Assembly: GCA_031761405.1 (NCBI GenBank)
Contig: JASEVX010000007.1
Coordinates: 55,252,616 to 55,316,615, forward strand
DNA length: 64,000 nucleotides
Reading direction: 5' to 3'
DNA from: Serripes groenlandicus
Taxonomy: Eukaryota; Mollusca; Bivalvia; Cardiida; Cardiidae
Below are positions 54,458 through 63,705 of the stretch, in pieces (within the stretch, counting starts at the first letter, position 1; the number at the start of each line of letters is the position of its first letter). Both the position numbers and the translations under genes were made by a program. The notes beneath the pieces were generated by a model. That model was not told where the DNA came from. It was given only the letters and a program-made list of their open reading frames with translations, and made no database searches.

Positions 54458-55076
54458 CAAGGTTGGTTGATCAGCTAGTACATGCCGGAGTTCTATGTGT
54501 CGAAGGTCAATCGTCTGTTGTAAAGATTTAACATAGCAAGACTCAATCAATTTTCTGCGACCAATAAAATATCAAGCTTTCTAAGTAAGTAATCGACCTT
54601 GAAACTATAGCCAATGATACAAGTCCGCAAGGGCGAGAATCTTCATTGCTGATTGTTATATATTCAGAAAAAAATCTTCCCCTGATTTTTATATTCTGTG
54701 TGCCCAGCGTAATTTGGGATGAGTACATTTTTGCGACATCGGCAAAAATATAAGGTTGATGCAGACAAAACACACTTGACCAATTTACGATAATCAATTA
54801 CGACATTGGAAGTTCATGCTCCTAATAGAAACGTCCTAGATCTATAATAGATATGTGTGTTCTGCTCTTTACTGGAAGAATGATCGTTATCTGGGGCTGC
54901 AAACTGAGCTAATTGGTGCGTTACTACATCAGTTCAATCGTCTGCGTCAACCGTGTCGGTACCCATCAAAACAAACTAGTTCGGGTATTAATCCGCGGAA
55001 ATCAATGACAGGGGCTGTTCAATGTTCAGGGGGAAAATCCAACTTGGAGTTCCAATCTGTATGCTGTTGTTAATAT
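54458..55076. other. No recognised feature
   Basis: No credible frame or family. Confidence 0.5.
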
Positions 55077-55845
55077 TTACGTTGTTGACATTTCTTCAAA
55101 TTACATTTTCGAAAAGGCCAAAGGGTCGTCTGCTTGTACAACATGTGCGGAAAACGATAAGATTCCATCTTTATCGGAGACATAAAAATATGGCCGCCAT
55201 AATCTAGAAAGTTATATGCATCCTTCATAATAGTTACGCTGCTGACATTTCATCAAATTACATTTTCAACACTGTCAAAGGTCGTCTGCTTGCACATCGT
55301 GCGAGGTAAACGTTAGATGCCATCTTTATCGGAGACATAAACATATGGCCGACAGAATCTAGAAAGTCATGTATCCTTTATTTGTTTACGCTGTTGTCAT
55401 TTCATCAAAATACATTTTAGCAACGGTCAAAAGGTTGTCTGCTTACACAATGTGTGAAGCAAACGATAAGTTACCATCTTCATCGGAGACATAAACAAAA
55501 TGGCCGCCAGCATCTAGAAAGTTATGCTTTCTTCATAATAGTTGCTGACATTTCTTCAAATTACATTTTCAATATGGTCAAAGGGTCGTCTGCTTGCACA
55601 ACGTGTGAGGTAAACGTTAGATGCCATCTTTAACTGAGACATAACAATATGGCCGCCAGAATCTAGAAAGTTATGCTTCCTTCATTATAGTTACGCTGCT
55701 GACATTTCTTCAAATTACATTTTCAACATGGTCAAAGGGTCGTCTGCTTGCACAACGTGTGAGGTAAACGGTAAGATGCCATCTTTAACTGAGACATAAA
55801 ATATGGCCGCCAGAATCGAGAAAGTTATGCATCCTTCATTAATAC
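55077..55845. repeat. ~155-bp tandem repeat, 5 units
   Basis: Units start 'ttacgctgctgacatttctt' near 55077, 55234, 55386, 55540 and 55690. Each carries 'caaagggtcgtctgcttgca', 'gaggtaaacg', 'ccatctttatcggagacata' and 'atggccgccagaatctagaa'. Part of the unit resembles the TM1 right shoulder ('caaagtcgtctgctgca'). Confidence 0.9.
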
Positions 55846-56087
55846 CATAGAGACTGTACCGGTGTATAATTCATCTACTATATTGAATCTGCCAGAAAGA
55901 ATTCCGGAGACACTTGGTAATTTCCAAATTGGTTTGGCCCTCACATCATCTTGGTAGATAGATAGAACATGTCTGTCTTTTACTTTTACTTCTATCTTTT
56001 GTAATAATGTTCTCAACTAATGGTAGAAACAAATATTTTTTTTTTTTCAAACAAGATAATAAAAGTTAATTTGAATACGTTGATAAA

Positions 56088-56251
56088 AGCTGTTCAACGA
56101 GAAAACCAGAATTATGGACTCTGCGTAATGTTACGACTCAGATCAGCCTGCGCAATCCGCGCAGGCTAATCCGGGCCAACACATTCCGCCTCAGGTGGGA
56201 TCGAGGTATAGACAGAATTCACAATGTTGGTTTTCCCTTGGAACGCCTCAT
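56088..56251 (+). mobile_element. GH MITE with internal deletion
   Basis: 'agctgttcaacgagaaaacc', 'ggactctgcgtaatgttacg', 'cctgcgcaatccgcgcagg' then directly to 'cacaatgttggttttccctt'. The second half is mostly deleted. It ends 5 bp from the next TTAA. Confidence 0.75.
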
Positions 56252-56255
56252 CTTT

Positions 56256-56442
56256 TTAACACTTTCCCTCATATAGACGTTTACACACAATTATACGACA
56301 ATTCTGCAGCAGACGACTTTGAACATATTTTGTCAAAGAGTAGAAAATCTCTATAATTGAATGGATAACCTATGACTAAAAGTGGAAAACATTGTGGCAA
56401 AAGGAGAAATTGCACGATGTCTACATGAGGGGAAAGGGTTAA
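56256..56442 (-). mobile_element. TM1 MITE with internal deletion
   Basis: TTAA at 56256 and 56439. After 'ggagaaattgcacgat' the right half of the hairpin and its shoulder are deleted. The left end carries a duplicated terminus ('tatagacgtttacac'). Confidence 0.75.
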
Positions 56443-56506
56443 TTAATCTATCAACGTCTGAGAAATCTGAAATGTATTGCCTGTATATTTAGAAAAATTG
56501 TAACGC

Positions 56507-56706
56507 TTAACCCTTCCCCGCATATAATAAATATCTAACAGATGACTTTGAAAACGTTCGAGTAACAGTGTCGAAAATCTCTATAAATTAACGTATACTT
56601 ATTGAAAAGAATTAAAACATTGTTGCAAAAGGTGAAATTGCTTATAATGAAACAATAATCTACTGCAGATGTGTCATAATGCGCCTGTAGCTGGGGATAT
56701 GGTTAA
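56507..56706 (-). mobile_element. TM1 MITE
   Basis: TTAA at 56507 and 56703. 'cccttccccgcatat' left, 'tgtagctggggatatgg' right. Hairpin 'gaaattgcttataatgaaac' is decayed. Confidence 0.65.
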
Positions 56707-56907
56707 GGCAGTCGATCAATACAATTGAAAGAAAGAGACGCTCGATAAGGTCAATAATGCTTTCCATAAAGAAAGCGTGTCAAGAAGAGAAGTTTTTAAA
56801 TGGTAACCAAATGAAATAGCACATTCACCGTTAAAACCCGAACGAAATAGCATACATAATGTGTCTACGGTGACACTCAGCACACATTTAATCAGGACTG
56901 AACCTTT

Positions 56908-57055
56908 TTAACTTGACGCCTTTCCCCCTCAACGACTTCCGGAAAATCTACAATACACTGTATTTGAAAACATTGTGGGGAAAAATGAGAAATCATGAAA
57001 ACCGTTTTTGTTTTCTTTTTTGTTGCATGGTTTTCGGTCGGATGTTCTCTGCATG
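56908..57055. mobile_element. TM1 MITE remnant
   Basis: 'tttgaaaacattgtgggg' and 'aaaaatgagaaatc' plus 'gcatggttttcggtcggatg' follow TM1 order loosely. Confidence 0.3.
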
Positions 57056-57131
57056 AAATATTAAAAAATGAGTGAGCTATGTGTATGAATATTCCATAGA
57101 TTGTATACAGCGAAATGACATACTAAAAATG

Positions 57132-57553
57132 CAGAGCTCTAGATTAGAAGAGTAGTTTAACCCTTTCCCTCATACGACAATTCTGCAGCAGACGACTTTG
57201 AACATATTCTGTCAAAAACTGGAAAATCTCAATAATTGAATGGATACTATATGACTTAACGTGGAAAACATTGTGGCAAAAGGAGAAATTACACGTTTTG
57301 TGCAATTTCTTCTTTTGTCACTATGTTTTCAAAAAGCCGTCTGCTGCAGAAAGCGTCAGAAAGCGTCTATATGAGGGAAAAGGGTTAAATCCTCGAATCC
57401 ATATATGGCCCTCAAATGCTATGTTGTGGGTACTCTAAAGTATCGTCTCAATGAGACGATTATTTTGAGTACCTACAACATAGAGTTTCGTTGAGAAATA
57501 GGGGAGATATTGTTTGGAAAAGACCAGTTTACCCCTCCTTATCTAGTCCTCTG
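57132..57553 (+). mobile_element. CFB foldback element, copy 3, host of TM1
   Basis: Ends CAGAGCTCTAGATTAG and 'ttatctagtcctctg', central palindrome 57419-57484. It is 422 bp because a TM1 MITE sits inside at TTAA 57157-57388. Without it the length (~194 bp) matches the other copies. Confidence 0.85.
57157..57388 (-). mobile_element. TM1 MITE nested in CFB
   Basis: TTAA at 57157 and 57385, 232 bp. CCCTTTCCCTCATACGAC left, 'tatatgagggaaaaggg' right. The hairpin has a compensated change: 'aaattacacg' against 'tgtgcaattt'. Confidence 0.88.
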
Positions 57554-57702
57554 AAAAACGTTTGTAGAAATGTAAACTAGTTCATGGACAAATGGAACGC
57601 GATGTATATCTGCATTTTACGTTCCTTTTTTATGACGCTTAATCAATATAACATTACAAAACGACTCCATCTCAGTTTGGCTGAACAAGTAGTCCATTAC
57701 GC

Positions 57703-57904
57703 TTAAGCCCTTCTCATATACAACAAATATGCAGCAGATGGCTTTGCACAAGAAAGTACAAACTATGAGAGATATGTCTATATGAAAATATTGTTCCAAC
57801 AGGAGTAATTGCTCATGATAAGCATTGTCTCATGTTTGCACAATGTTTCAGAAAGTAATATGTTGCGAGTGCGTCAAAATACGTCTGCAAGTGGAAAAGG
57901 GTTG
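57703..57904 (-). mobile_element. TM1 MITE, decayed
   Basis: 'ttaagcccttctcatatac', 'aaatatgcagcagatggc', 'taattgctcatgataagc', 'gtggaaaagggtt'. Confidence 0.65.
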
Positions 57905-58030
57905 ACAATTTATTGCATGATAACATGTTTTTGTCGAAGTATTTGTTGAGACAACAGTTTGTGGTGGTTATAATGCATTGTGGAGAAGATACCACTTGCT
58001 TATGCTGATTACATTATTTATTCCGCTTTG

Positions 58031-58260
58031 TTAACCCTTTCCCTCATACGACAATTCTGCAGCAGACGACTTTGAACGTATTTTGTCAAAACGTAGAAAA
58101 TCTCCATAGTTAAATGGATAACCTATGACAAAAAGTGGAAAACATTGTGGCAAAAGGAGAAATTGCACGTTTTGTGCAATTTCTTCTTTTGTCACTATGT
58201 TTTCAAAAAGCTGTCTGCTGCAGAGGCGTCAGAAAGCGTCTATATGAGGGAAATGGTTAA
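58031..58260 (-). mobile_element. TM1 MITE, full length
   Basis: TTAA at 58031 and 58257, 230 bp. Hairpin 'gaaattgcacgttttgtgca' with both sides changed together relative to the 'gctcg..gagc' form. Confidence 0.88.
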
Positions 58261-58455
58261 TGTAGTATGAGTTGTGTGTGGGTTTTGTTTCTAAAGAACA
58301 GTACCATATTTTTGCATTGCTCATCTTCAAAACGTTTAAAAAATTCTTATATTTAAACCATGTTTTGTCATGTTTAACTCATGTTTAAGTCATGTTTAGT
58401 TCATTCATCATAACTACAAATTCCGAACTAAGTATGTTGGTTCGTTTTTTTTTAT

Positions 58456-58568
58456 GTTGTATGTATATGTATGTATATGTATGTATATGGTATATGTATG
58501 TATATGTATGTATATGTATATGTATGTATATGTATGTATATGTATGTATATGTATGTATATGTATGTG
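58456..58568. repeat. (TATG)(TATATG)n microsatellite
   Basis: About ten units of 'tatgtatatg' with one interruption ('tatatggtatatg'). Confidence 0.92.
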
Positions 58569-58732
58569 TTTAGACAATGTTCTTTGTACACGTCATTAAT
58601 AAATGATGTTCTGTCTGTCCGTCTGTCTTATATTTCATGAAACTACGTTCAAAACTAAGAAAACCTTATCCTGGTGCAGGCGGTTTTAAATCCCTATTAG
58701 CAAACAGCTTTTGTAAACGATGTTGGGGAAAA

Positions 58733-58965
58733 GGATTTGTTTGTTTGTTTGGAGTTTAACGCCGCTCAACAGCTTTTGGTCATATCACGGCGGTCAGTGC
58801 ACCTACCCATGTTTTCCTGGCTTTCCCACACCAGTACTTACACAACATTCTTTCGAAGCCACTGACTACTTTCTCACATAGATCAGAGGTGAGAGGCAAT
58901 GGAAAACATCGCCCGAAAGAATGTCGCCGCAACCGGGTATCGAACCCGTGACCTCCAGATCACGT
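58733..58965 (-). mobile_element. SINE-A-type body with different head, reverse
   Basis: Minus strand: head 'gatctggaggtcacgggttc' + 'gatacccggttgcgg', body 'cagtggcttcgaaagaatg', 'gtgtgggaaagccaggaaaa', 3' domain 'gccgtgatatgacc', 'gagcggcgttaaactcc'. The head differs from normal SINE-A. Confidence 0.7.
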
Positions 58966-59034
58966 GGGGAAAAGGAGAACATGTTCGCTGTTGACCTTCT
59001 CCCACCAAACCACGAACATTTCTAATTTTGATTT

Positions 59035-59175
59035 TAAATTTGATGGAGTGCCCTTGGCCAAGGCACATTTCCTAACCTAGTACTGGTTTTACCCAGGAAT
59101 CATGAATATGTGAACTGTCGCCGTGATATAACTAAACTAATGTTGAAAACGGCATAAAACACCGATAAAACAAAA
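59035..59175 (+). mobile_element. SINE with 'ccaaggcacatttcc' module
   Basis: 'tggagtgcccttggccaagg', 'cctagtactggttttaccca', 'tcatgaatatgtgaactg', 'tcgccgtgatataacta', 'ttgaaaacggcataaaac'. It lies head to head with the reversed SINE at 58733. Confidence 0.7.
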
Positions 59176-59834
59176 ATATTATCCAGATAAATAAACTTTT
59201 CCTACTCATGTTTTAGATTGAGAAGAATTGAACAAAAATATTCATTCAGATAATAGGATAACATTACGTGGTAAAATATCAATAAACGCTTAACGATTTT
59301 ATGTGCAAAGAACAGTTACGCCTGTATGTCATGCAATAGTCAAGAACTATAGATGGGGGCCACAGCTTGACCTAGCATCAATTCATTATACTGTCATTGC
59401 GTCAAATTAAGTATTTTGTCTTCTGCAGACGACAGCTGAGGACTCTGAAGCAGACGACATTTTAATACGCTGTCGATATATCGTCCATTTTATATTTAGC
59501 AAACAAATGCTGTTTTTCCTAGATCAAGACGTGTTTTCTCTATTTACATAAAGTAATCAATCGATCAATGGAACTTGCACTATTAATTTCCCTTTTATAT
59601 TCAAAGGCAAATAGCGGTGTCTAAATTGAAAGCGGTCCGTTTGATTGTCGGTGCCAAGGGATTTTTAGCTGTCGTCTGAACAAATTCGTGACATTAAAAA
59701 CCGATAGAGAATCAATTTGCTTCATAAATACCACGGCGACTAATTACAGGGTACGGCTTGTTGCACACCGTTTGAAAATTTGTTTTGTCATTCAAGACGA
59801 GTTGCAAAGGCATCGAGAGCGATGGTTGCAACGT
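59176..59834. other. No recognised feature
   Basis: 'tcttctgcagacgacagc' + 'tgaggactctgaagcagacg' (about 59419) contains TM1 shoulder words. No frame or family otherwise. Confidence 0.4.
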
Positions 59835-60068
59835 TTAAACCCTTTCCCTCATATGGACGCTCTCTGACGCCTCTGCAGCAGACGGCTTTTGAAAACACTG
59901 TGGCAAAAAAGGAGAAATTGCTCATGATGAGCAATTTCACCTTTTGCCACAATGTTTTCAACTCTGTTTACTCATTACACTTGCATTTATAGAGATATTC
60001 CATATTTCGATATTGCTGTTTTTTAAAGTCGTCTGCTACAGATTTGTTGTGCGTGGGGAAAGGGTTAA
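59835..60068 (+). mobile_element. TM1 MITE, full length
   Basis: TTAA at 59835 and 60065. CCCTTTCCCTCATATGGACG, hairpin 'gaaattgctcatgatgagca', right 'gcgtggggaaaggg'. Confidence 0.85.
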
Positions 60069-60282
60069 ACCTTTGCCACATGCAGACGCATTTTGACTCA
60101 TCTGCTGCTTAGTATTTAAAATAATGTGGCAAAAGGGGGGAAATTGCTTATAATAAGCATTTTCCCCTTTGTATCACAATGCTTTCATCTCTATTCAATT
60201 ATCGTCCTTTCATTTTAGGAGACTTCCCGTACAGTTTTCAAAGTCGTTTGCTGCAGATTTATATGCAGTTGTGTGTGGTTAA
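60065..60282 (+). mobile_element. TM1 MITE in tandem with previous
   Basis: It shares TTAA 60065-60068 with the previous copy and ends at TTAA 60279. 'acctttgccacatgcagacg' left, hairpin 'gaaattgcttataataagca', right 'gttgtgtgtgg'. Confidence 0.75.
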
Positions 60283-60390
60283 TGTTTTCGCAATAGCATT
60301 ACATTTTCTATCACATGAATATTTTCTGCACTGTTTTATATAATTCGTCGGATTTATCCCGAATTGTCAATTCTTTTTGTTATATTCGTG

Positions 60391-60609
60391 TTAACTATTT
60401 CCCTCATACATATGCATTTTAGGCCTCTGCATAAGACAACGTTTGAAAATATTATGCTCAAAAGAGAAATTGCTTATGATGAACAATTCCCCCTTTTGTC
60501 TCAATGTTTTCAACTCTATTCAATATTTAAAGAGTTTTTTACCCATTTTTGAATCAATGTTTTTCAAATTCGTTAACTGCTGATTTGTTGTAAGTGGGGA
60601 AGGTTTGAT
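60391..60609 (+). mobile_element. TM1 MITE
   Basis: TTAA at 60391, 'ctatttccctcatacatatg', hairpin 'gaaattgcttatgatgaaca', 'tgttgtaagtggggaagg'. The right TTAA is lost. Confidence 0.7.
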
Positions 60610-60667
60610 TTTAAAACACTTAACACAGTGCAATAGTTGATTGATTGATATACGTGTACGACAGTAA

Positions 60668-60696
60668 AACTACGTCTGTATGAGGGAAAGGGTTAA
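60668..60696 (-). mobile_element. Solo TM1 right end
   Basis: 'actacgtctgtatgagggaa' + 'agggttaa' is a free TM1 terminus just left of a full copy. Confidence 0.6.
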
Positions 60697-60717
60697 CGAG
60701 TAATCCTTTACTCGAAC

Positions 60718-60946
60718 ATAACCCTTTCCCTCATACGACAATTCTGCAGCAGACGACTTTGAATATATTTTGTCAAAAAATAGAAAATCTCTGTAATTGA
60801 ATGGATAACCTATGACTAAAAGAGGAAAACTTTGTGGCAAAAGAAGAAATTGCTCTTTTTGAGCAATTTCTTCTTTTGTCACTAGGTTTTCAAAAAGCCG
60901 TCTGCTGCCGAGGCGTCAAAAGCGTCTATATGAGGGAAAGGGTTAC
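60718..60946 (-). mobile_element. TM1 MITE, full length
   Basis: 'ataaccctttccctcatac' left, 'tatatgagggaaagggtta' right, hairpin 'gaaattgctctttttgagca'. Shoulders 'ctgcagcagacgac' / 'gccgtctgctgccgagg'. Confidence 0.85.
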
Positions 60947-61164
60947 AGGTCGGCTGTTATTCAAATTCTAATATCAGACTTATGAAGGTATCGATTATCA
61001 TTTTATCTTTTTGTAACAATTTGTTGGGAAATTATTCGTTGAAAAAAAAAAAAAAAAAGATTAAATGCTTCAATCAGAAATCCATTTATACAGTTTTTGT
61101 TCGAGTAGTTAGAGTTCGAGATATTTGGTGTTTAAGTTATTAAATTATTATTTGACCTGATATC

Positions 61165-61205
61165 GGTACTCAAAAGAATCGTATTTGTGAGGGATGATTA
61201 TTAAT
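61165..61205. mobile_element. CFB remnant, left of SINE
   Basis: 'ggtactcaaaagaatcgta' and 'tgatgattattaatac' recall the CFB central palindrome. 'gtcctccttatctagac' at 61507-61523 could be its right end beyond the SINE. Confidence 0.35.
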
Positions 61206-61212
61206 ACAAAGA

Positions 61213-61427
61213 TTGATTGATTGATTCACACGCCGATTTCAACAACTTTTCAGACATATCACGGCGTCCAGTTCACCTATCAAGGTCCTGGCATTCTCCA
61301 ACCAGAAGAATAACGCTTTTTCGCATTAACTTTTGTCAAACGTGGGAGTAAACGTTGGCCGAGCTGGGGTTCGAAATCCCAACCCTGGATTGACAGTCCC
61401 GCATGACTACCTATTGAGCTAGCGGGG
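61213..61427 (-). mobile_element. SINE-A, reverse
   Basis: Tail 'ttgattgattgattcacacg', 'atatcacggcgtccagttca', 'ttaacttttgtcaaacg', reversed B box 'ggggttcgaaatcccaac', reversed head 'gactacctattgagctag'. About 50 bp of the body is deleted. Confidence 0.75.
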
Positions 61428-61523
61428 ATCAGTGAGCAGATCATCAAAACACGCAGTTTTTTTCTGAATGTTTTTCAGAGATATCTTTTCGGATAAATAC
61501 ATGTTTAGTCCTCCTTATCTAGA

Positions 61524-61930
61524 CATATATTAACAACATTGAAAGCAGGCTCGGCCTAACATGCAAAGTGTTTTCAATTTTATGAAGTAAATTCAGTGGG
61601 CAATATTTACAAAGTTGTTTTGTTTTAATGCAATTCTCTGGTTGTTTTTCCCATTTTAGAACCAGGTCGATTATTCAGAATGGCCGCCCTGGAGTCGAAT
61701 TACAGGAGTGAAAATCAATTGGGAAAGAAGCGACGCGACGCGAGAAAATCCGCGTCGTGTATCATCGTCGAAACTGGCCGTTGGCACTATTTCAGTAACA
61801 CAGTATTTTCCCAGAGTTTCCTGGGTAATTTATCAATACTACTTGCACGTTAATTCCGACTCTGATCCATCTGTCGCAATGATATGACCGCAATGCTGAG
61901 AGCCGAGGTTGAACACAAGACAACCGTGTT
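61524..61930. other. No recognised feature
   Basis: A CpG-richer stretch 'gcgacgcgacgcgag' + 'aaaatccgcgtcg' lies at about 61729. No frame. Confidence 0.4.
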
Positions 61931-62119
61931 TTAACACTTTCCCACATGCAGACGTATTTTGACGTAAGATCAGCAGACGACTTTTGAAAACATTGTGGCC
62001 AAAGGTGAAATTGCTCATGATGAGCATTTTCTCCTTCGGCCACAATGTTTTCAACTTTGTTTAACAATTAAGCTATATGTTTTCAATGTCGTCTGCTGCA
62101 GAATTATTGTATGTGGTAA
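61931..62119 (+). mobile_element. TM1 MITE
   Basis: TTAA at 61931, 'cactttcccacatgcagacg', hairpin 'gaaattgctcatgatgagca', 'gtcgtctgctgcagaatta', 'tatgtggtaa'. Confidence 0.7.
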
Positions 62120-62185
62120 TTGACCGGGTGTCGAACCCTGGTCTCCAGCATTGACCGCTTCATCGGTTGGTCAGATTAATGAGAT
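62120..62185 (-). mobile_element. SINE head, reverse
   Basis: Reversed B box 'ccgggtgtcgaaccctgg' and reversed A-box-like 'cgcttcatcggttggtcag'. It is the same head type as 58733. Confidence 0.5.
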
Positions 62186-62242
62186 GCATGTACACTGTAA
62201 CCAGACCATACTTGTGTGGCCGTATCCTTCCTTATTCAAATG

Positions 62243-62470
62243 GTTGTTGGGCTTTACGCCGTTGTCAACACTATTTTAGATATAACACGGCGGTATTCAC
62301 TTATTCCTGACCCCTGGGAAAACAATGAATGAATGTATATTGTTTTATGGCGCATCGACAGCTAAGGTCATTTAGCGCGCAATTAAATTTAACCTGGGAA
62401 AACAAACCAGTACTAGGCGAGGAATTGTGCCTTACCCAAGGGCACTCCGCCACGACTTCCGGCATGTTCA
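62243..62470 (-). mobile_element. SINE (module type), reverse, host of SINE-V tail
   Basis: 'gctttacgccgttgtcaaca', 'gatataacacggcggtattc', then after the insertion 'aaccagtactaggcgaggaa', 'cttacccaagggcactcc'. Interrupted by a 67-bp insert at 62326-62392. Confidence 0.75.
62326..62392 (-). mobile_element. 67-bp SINE-V tail insertion
   Basis: Flanked by the 13-bp perfect duplication CCTGGGAAAACAA (62313-62325 and 62393-62405). Minus strand: 'ttaaatttaattgcgcgcta', 'aatgaccttagctgtcgatg', 'cgccataaaacaatatac' and 'attcattca'. Only the last third of a SINE-V was copied. Confidence 0.88.
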
Positions 62471-62579
62471 GTTTGCACATACAATGTACTAATATTTGTG
62501 CAATAGGTAAACTTTGTTTACGACCAATGTAGATATAGGTAACCATGCATTTTCCGCGCAGTCTGATTGTTGAACTGTT

Positions 62580-62759
62580 AATGAACTCTTTCAGCGACGA
62601 ATTGTTTAAAGTAGACTTTTTCTATGTTTCAAAATCAGGCGTCTCTATTTCACATGTAATAACTCTTTTGAACTATGTTGATAACTAAAATGCAAACAAT
62701 GCTGATTTCTGTATTGAGTGCAAAAACCCCAATATTGCCTTTGGCGCTGAACGAGTTGA
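62580..62759 (+). mobile_element. TM2 MITE, decayed ends
   Basis: 'gaactctttcagcgacgaat', 'gtttaaagtagacttt', 'gcaaacaatgctgatttct', 'cctttggcgctgaacgagtt'. The central palindrome is deleted. Confidence 0.75.
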
Positions 62760-63379
62760 TAAGCCAAAAATAGCAATCAGTAGGTCACGTGATATGAAAG
62801 TGAACATGTCTGCGTTTTCTTAACCTTAAATTGTCAATAAAGCTCCAATGTTTGTTTCTAACACTTCTCAAATATAGTTTTGATACAGAGTATGTTGAGT
62901 ATTTTTCTGATCTTTCCGCGGTATTTTTTTCTGAAAAGGGATTTATTTAACATGCGTAAAGGTACTGCTCCGATGAAATAACCGTTTGAACTGATGACTT
63001 CTTATCTGTCGGTTTACGACATTTGTCACCGTTTGTCACAATCAGAGCGGTTTTCGCGTGACATCACCCCGATATCTTTGAACGATAAAACAATATCCGT
63101 AACGTGCAATAATGGAATCCCTGGGATTTAGACAATCTGTTATATGTTGTACAGATATTTGTAATTAAGTGTTGGGAGTTGACATTCTTTCTGGGAAAAT
63201 TGACAGTATAATGCTATGAAAGATGCTGAACTTTAAACATTTCAATGTCAGCAGAAGCATTTTTCGATTGTTCAGCAGGTAGCATTTAAACTCATGTGAT
63301 AGGTTTGCAGTAATGTTCTACAGGGATTTTTAATTGTGATTGGTTAATTATGATGCACCGCCGCTTCCAACACTTGTTA
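62760..63379. other. No recognised feature
   Basis: No credible frame or family up to the gap. Confidence 0.5.
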
Positions 63380-63579
63380 NNNNNNNNNNNNNNNNNNNNN
63401 NNNNNNNNNNNNNNNNNNNNNNNNNNNNNNNNNNNNNNNNNNNNNNNNNNNNNNNNNNNNNNNNNNNNNNNNNNNNNNNNNNNNNNNNNNNNNNNNNNNN
63501 NNNNNNNNNNNNNNNNNNNNNNNNNNNNNNNNNNNNNNNNNNNNNNNNNNNNNNNNNNNNNNNNNNNNNNNNNNNNNNN
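63380..63579. other. Assembly gap (200 N)
   Basis: Exactly 200 undetermined bases, a typical fixed-size scaffold gap. Frames reported across it are meaningless. 'aacacttgtta' left and 'ccacttgtcgc' right do not overlap obviously. Confidence 0.99.
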
Positions 63580-63667
63580 CCACTTGTCGCATGAGACCAT
63601 TGTTCAAAATGCCAGAAATAAAATGTTGACAAGCTTTGGTTTTGCATCTTTCATAACCTCCTGGGAT

Positions 63668-63705
63668 TGATAAGGTGCTCGCTACCGACTGAGCTACAAG
63701 GCATT
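63668..63705 (-). mobile_element. SINE-A head fragment, reverse
   Basis: Minus strand 'ccttgtagctcagtcggtag' + 'cgagcacc' is a tRNA-like A-box region of the SINE-A type. Nothing of the body follows. Confidence 0.5.
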
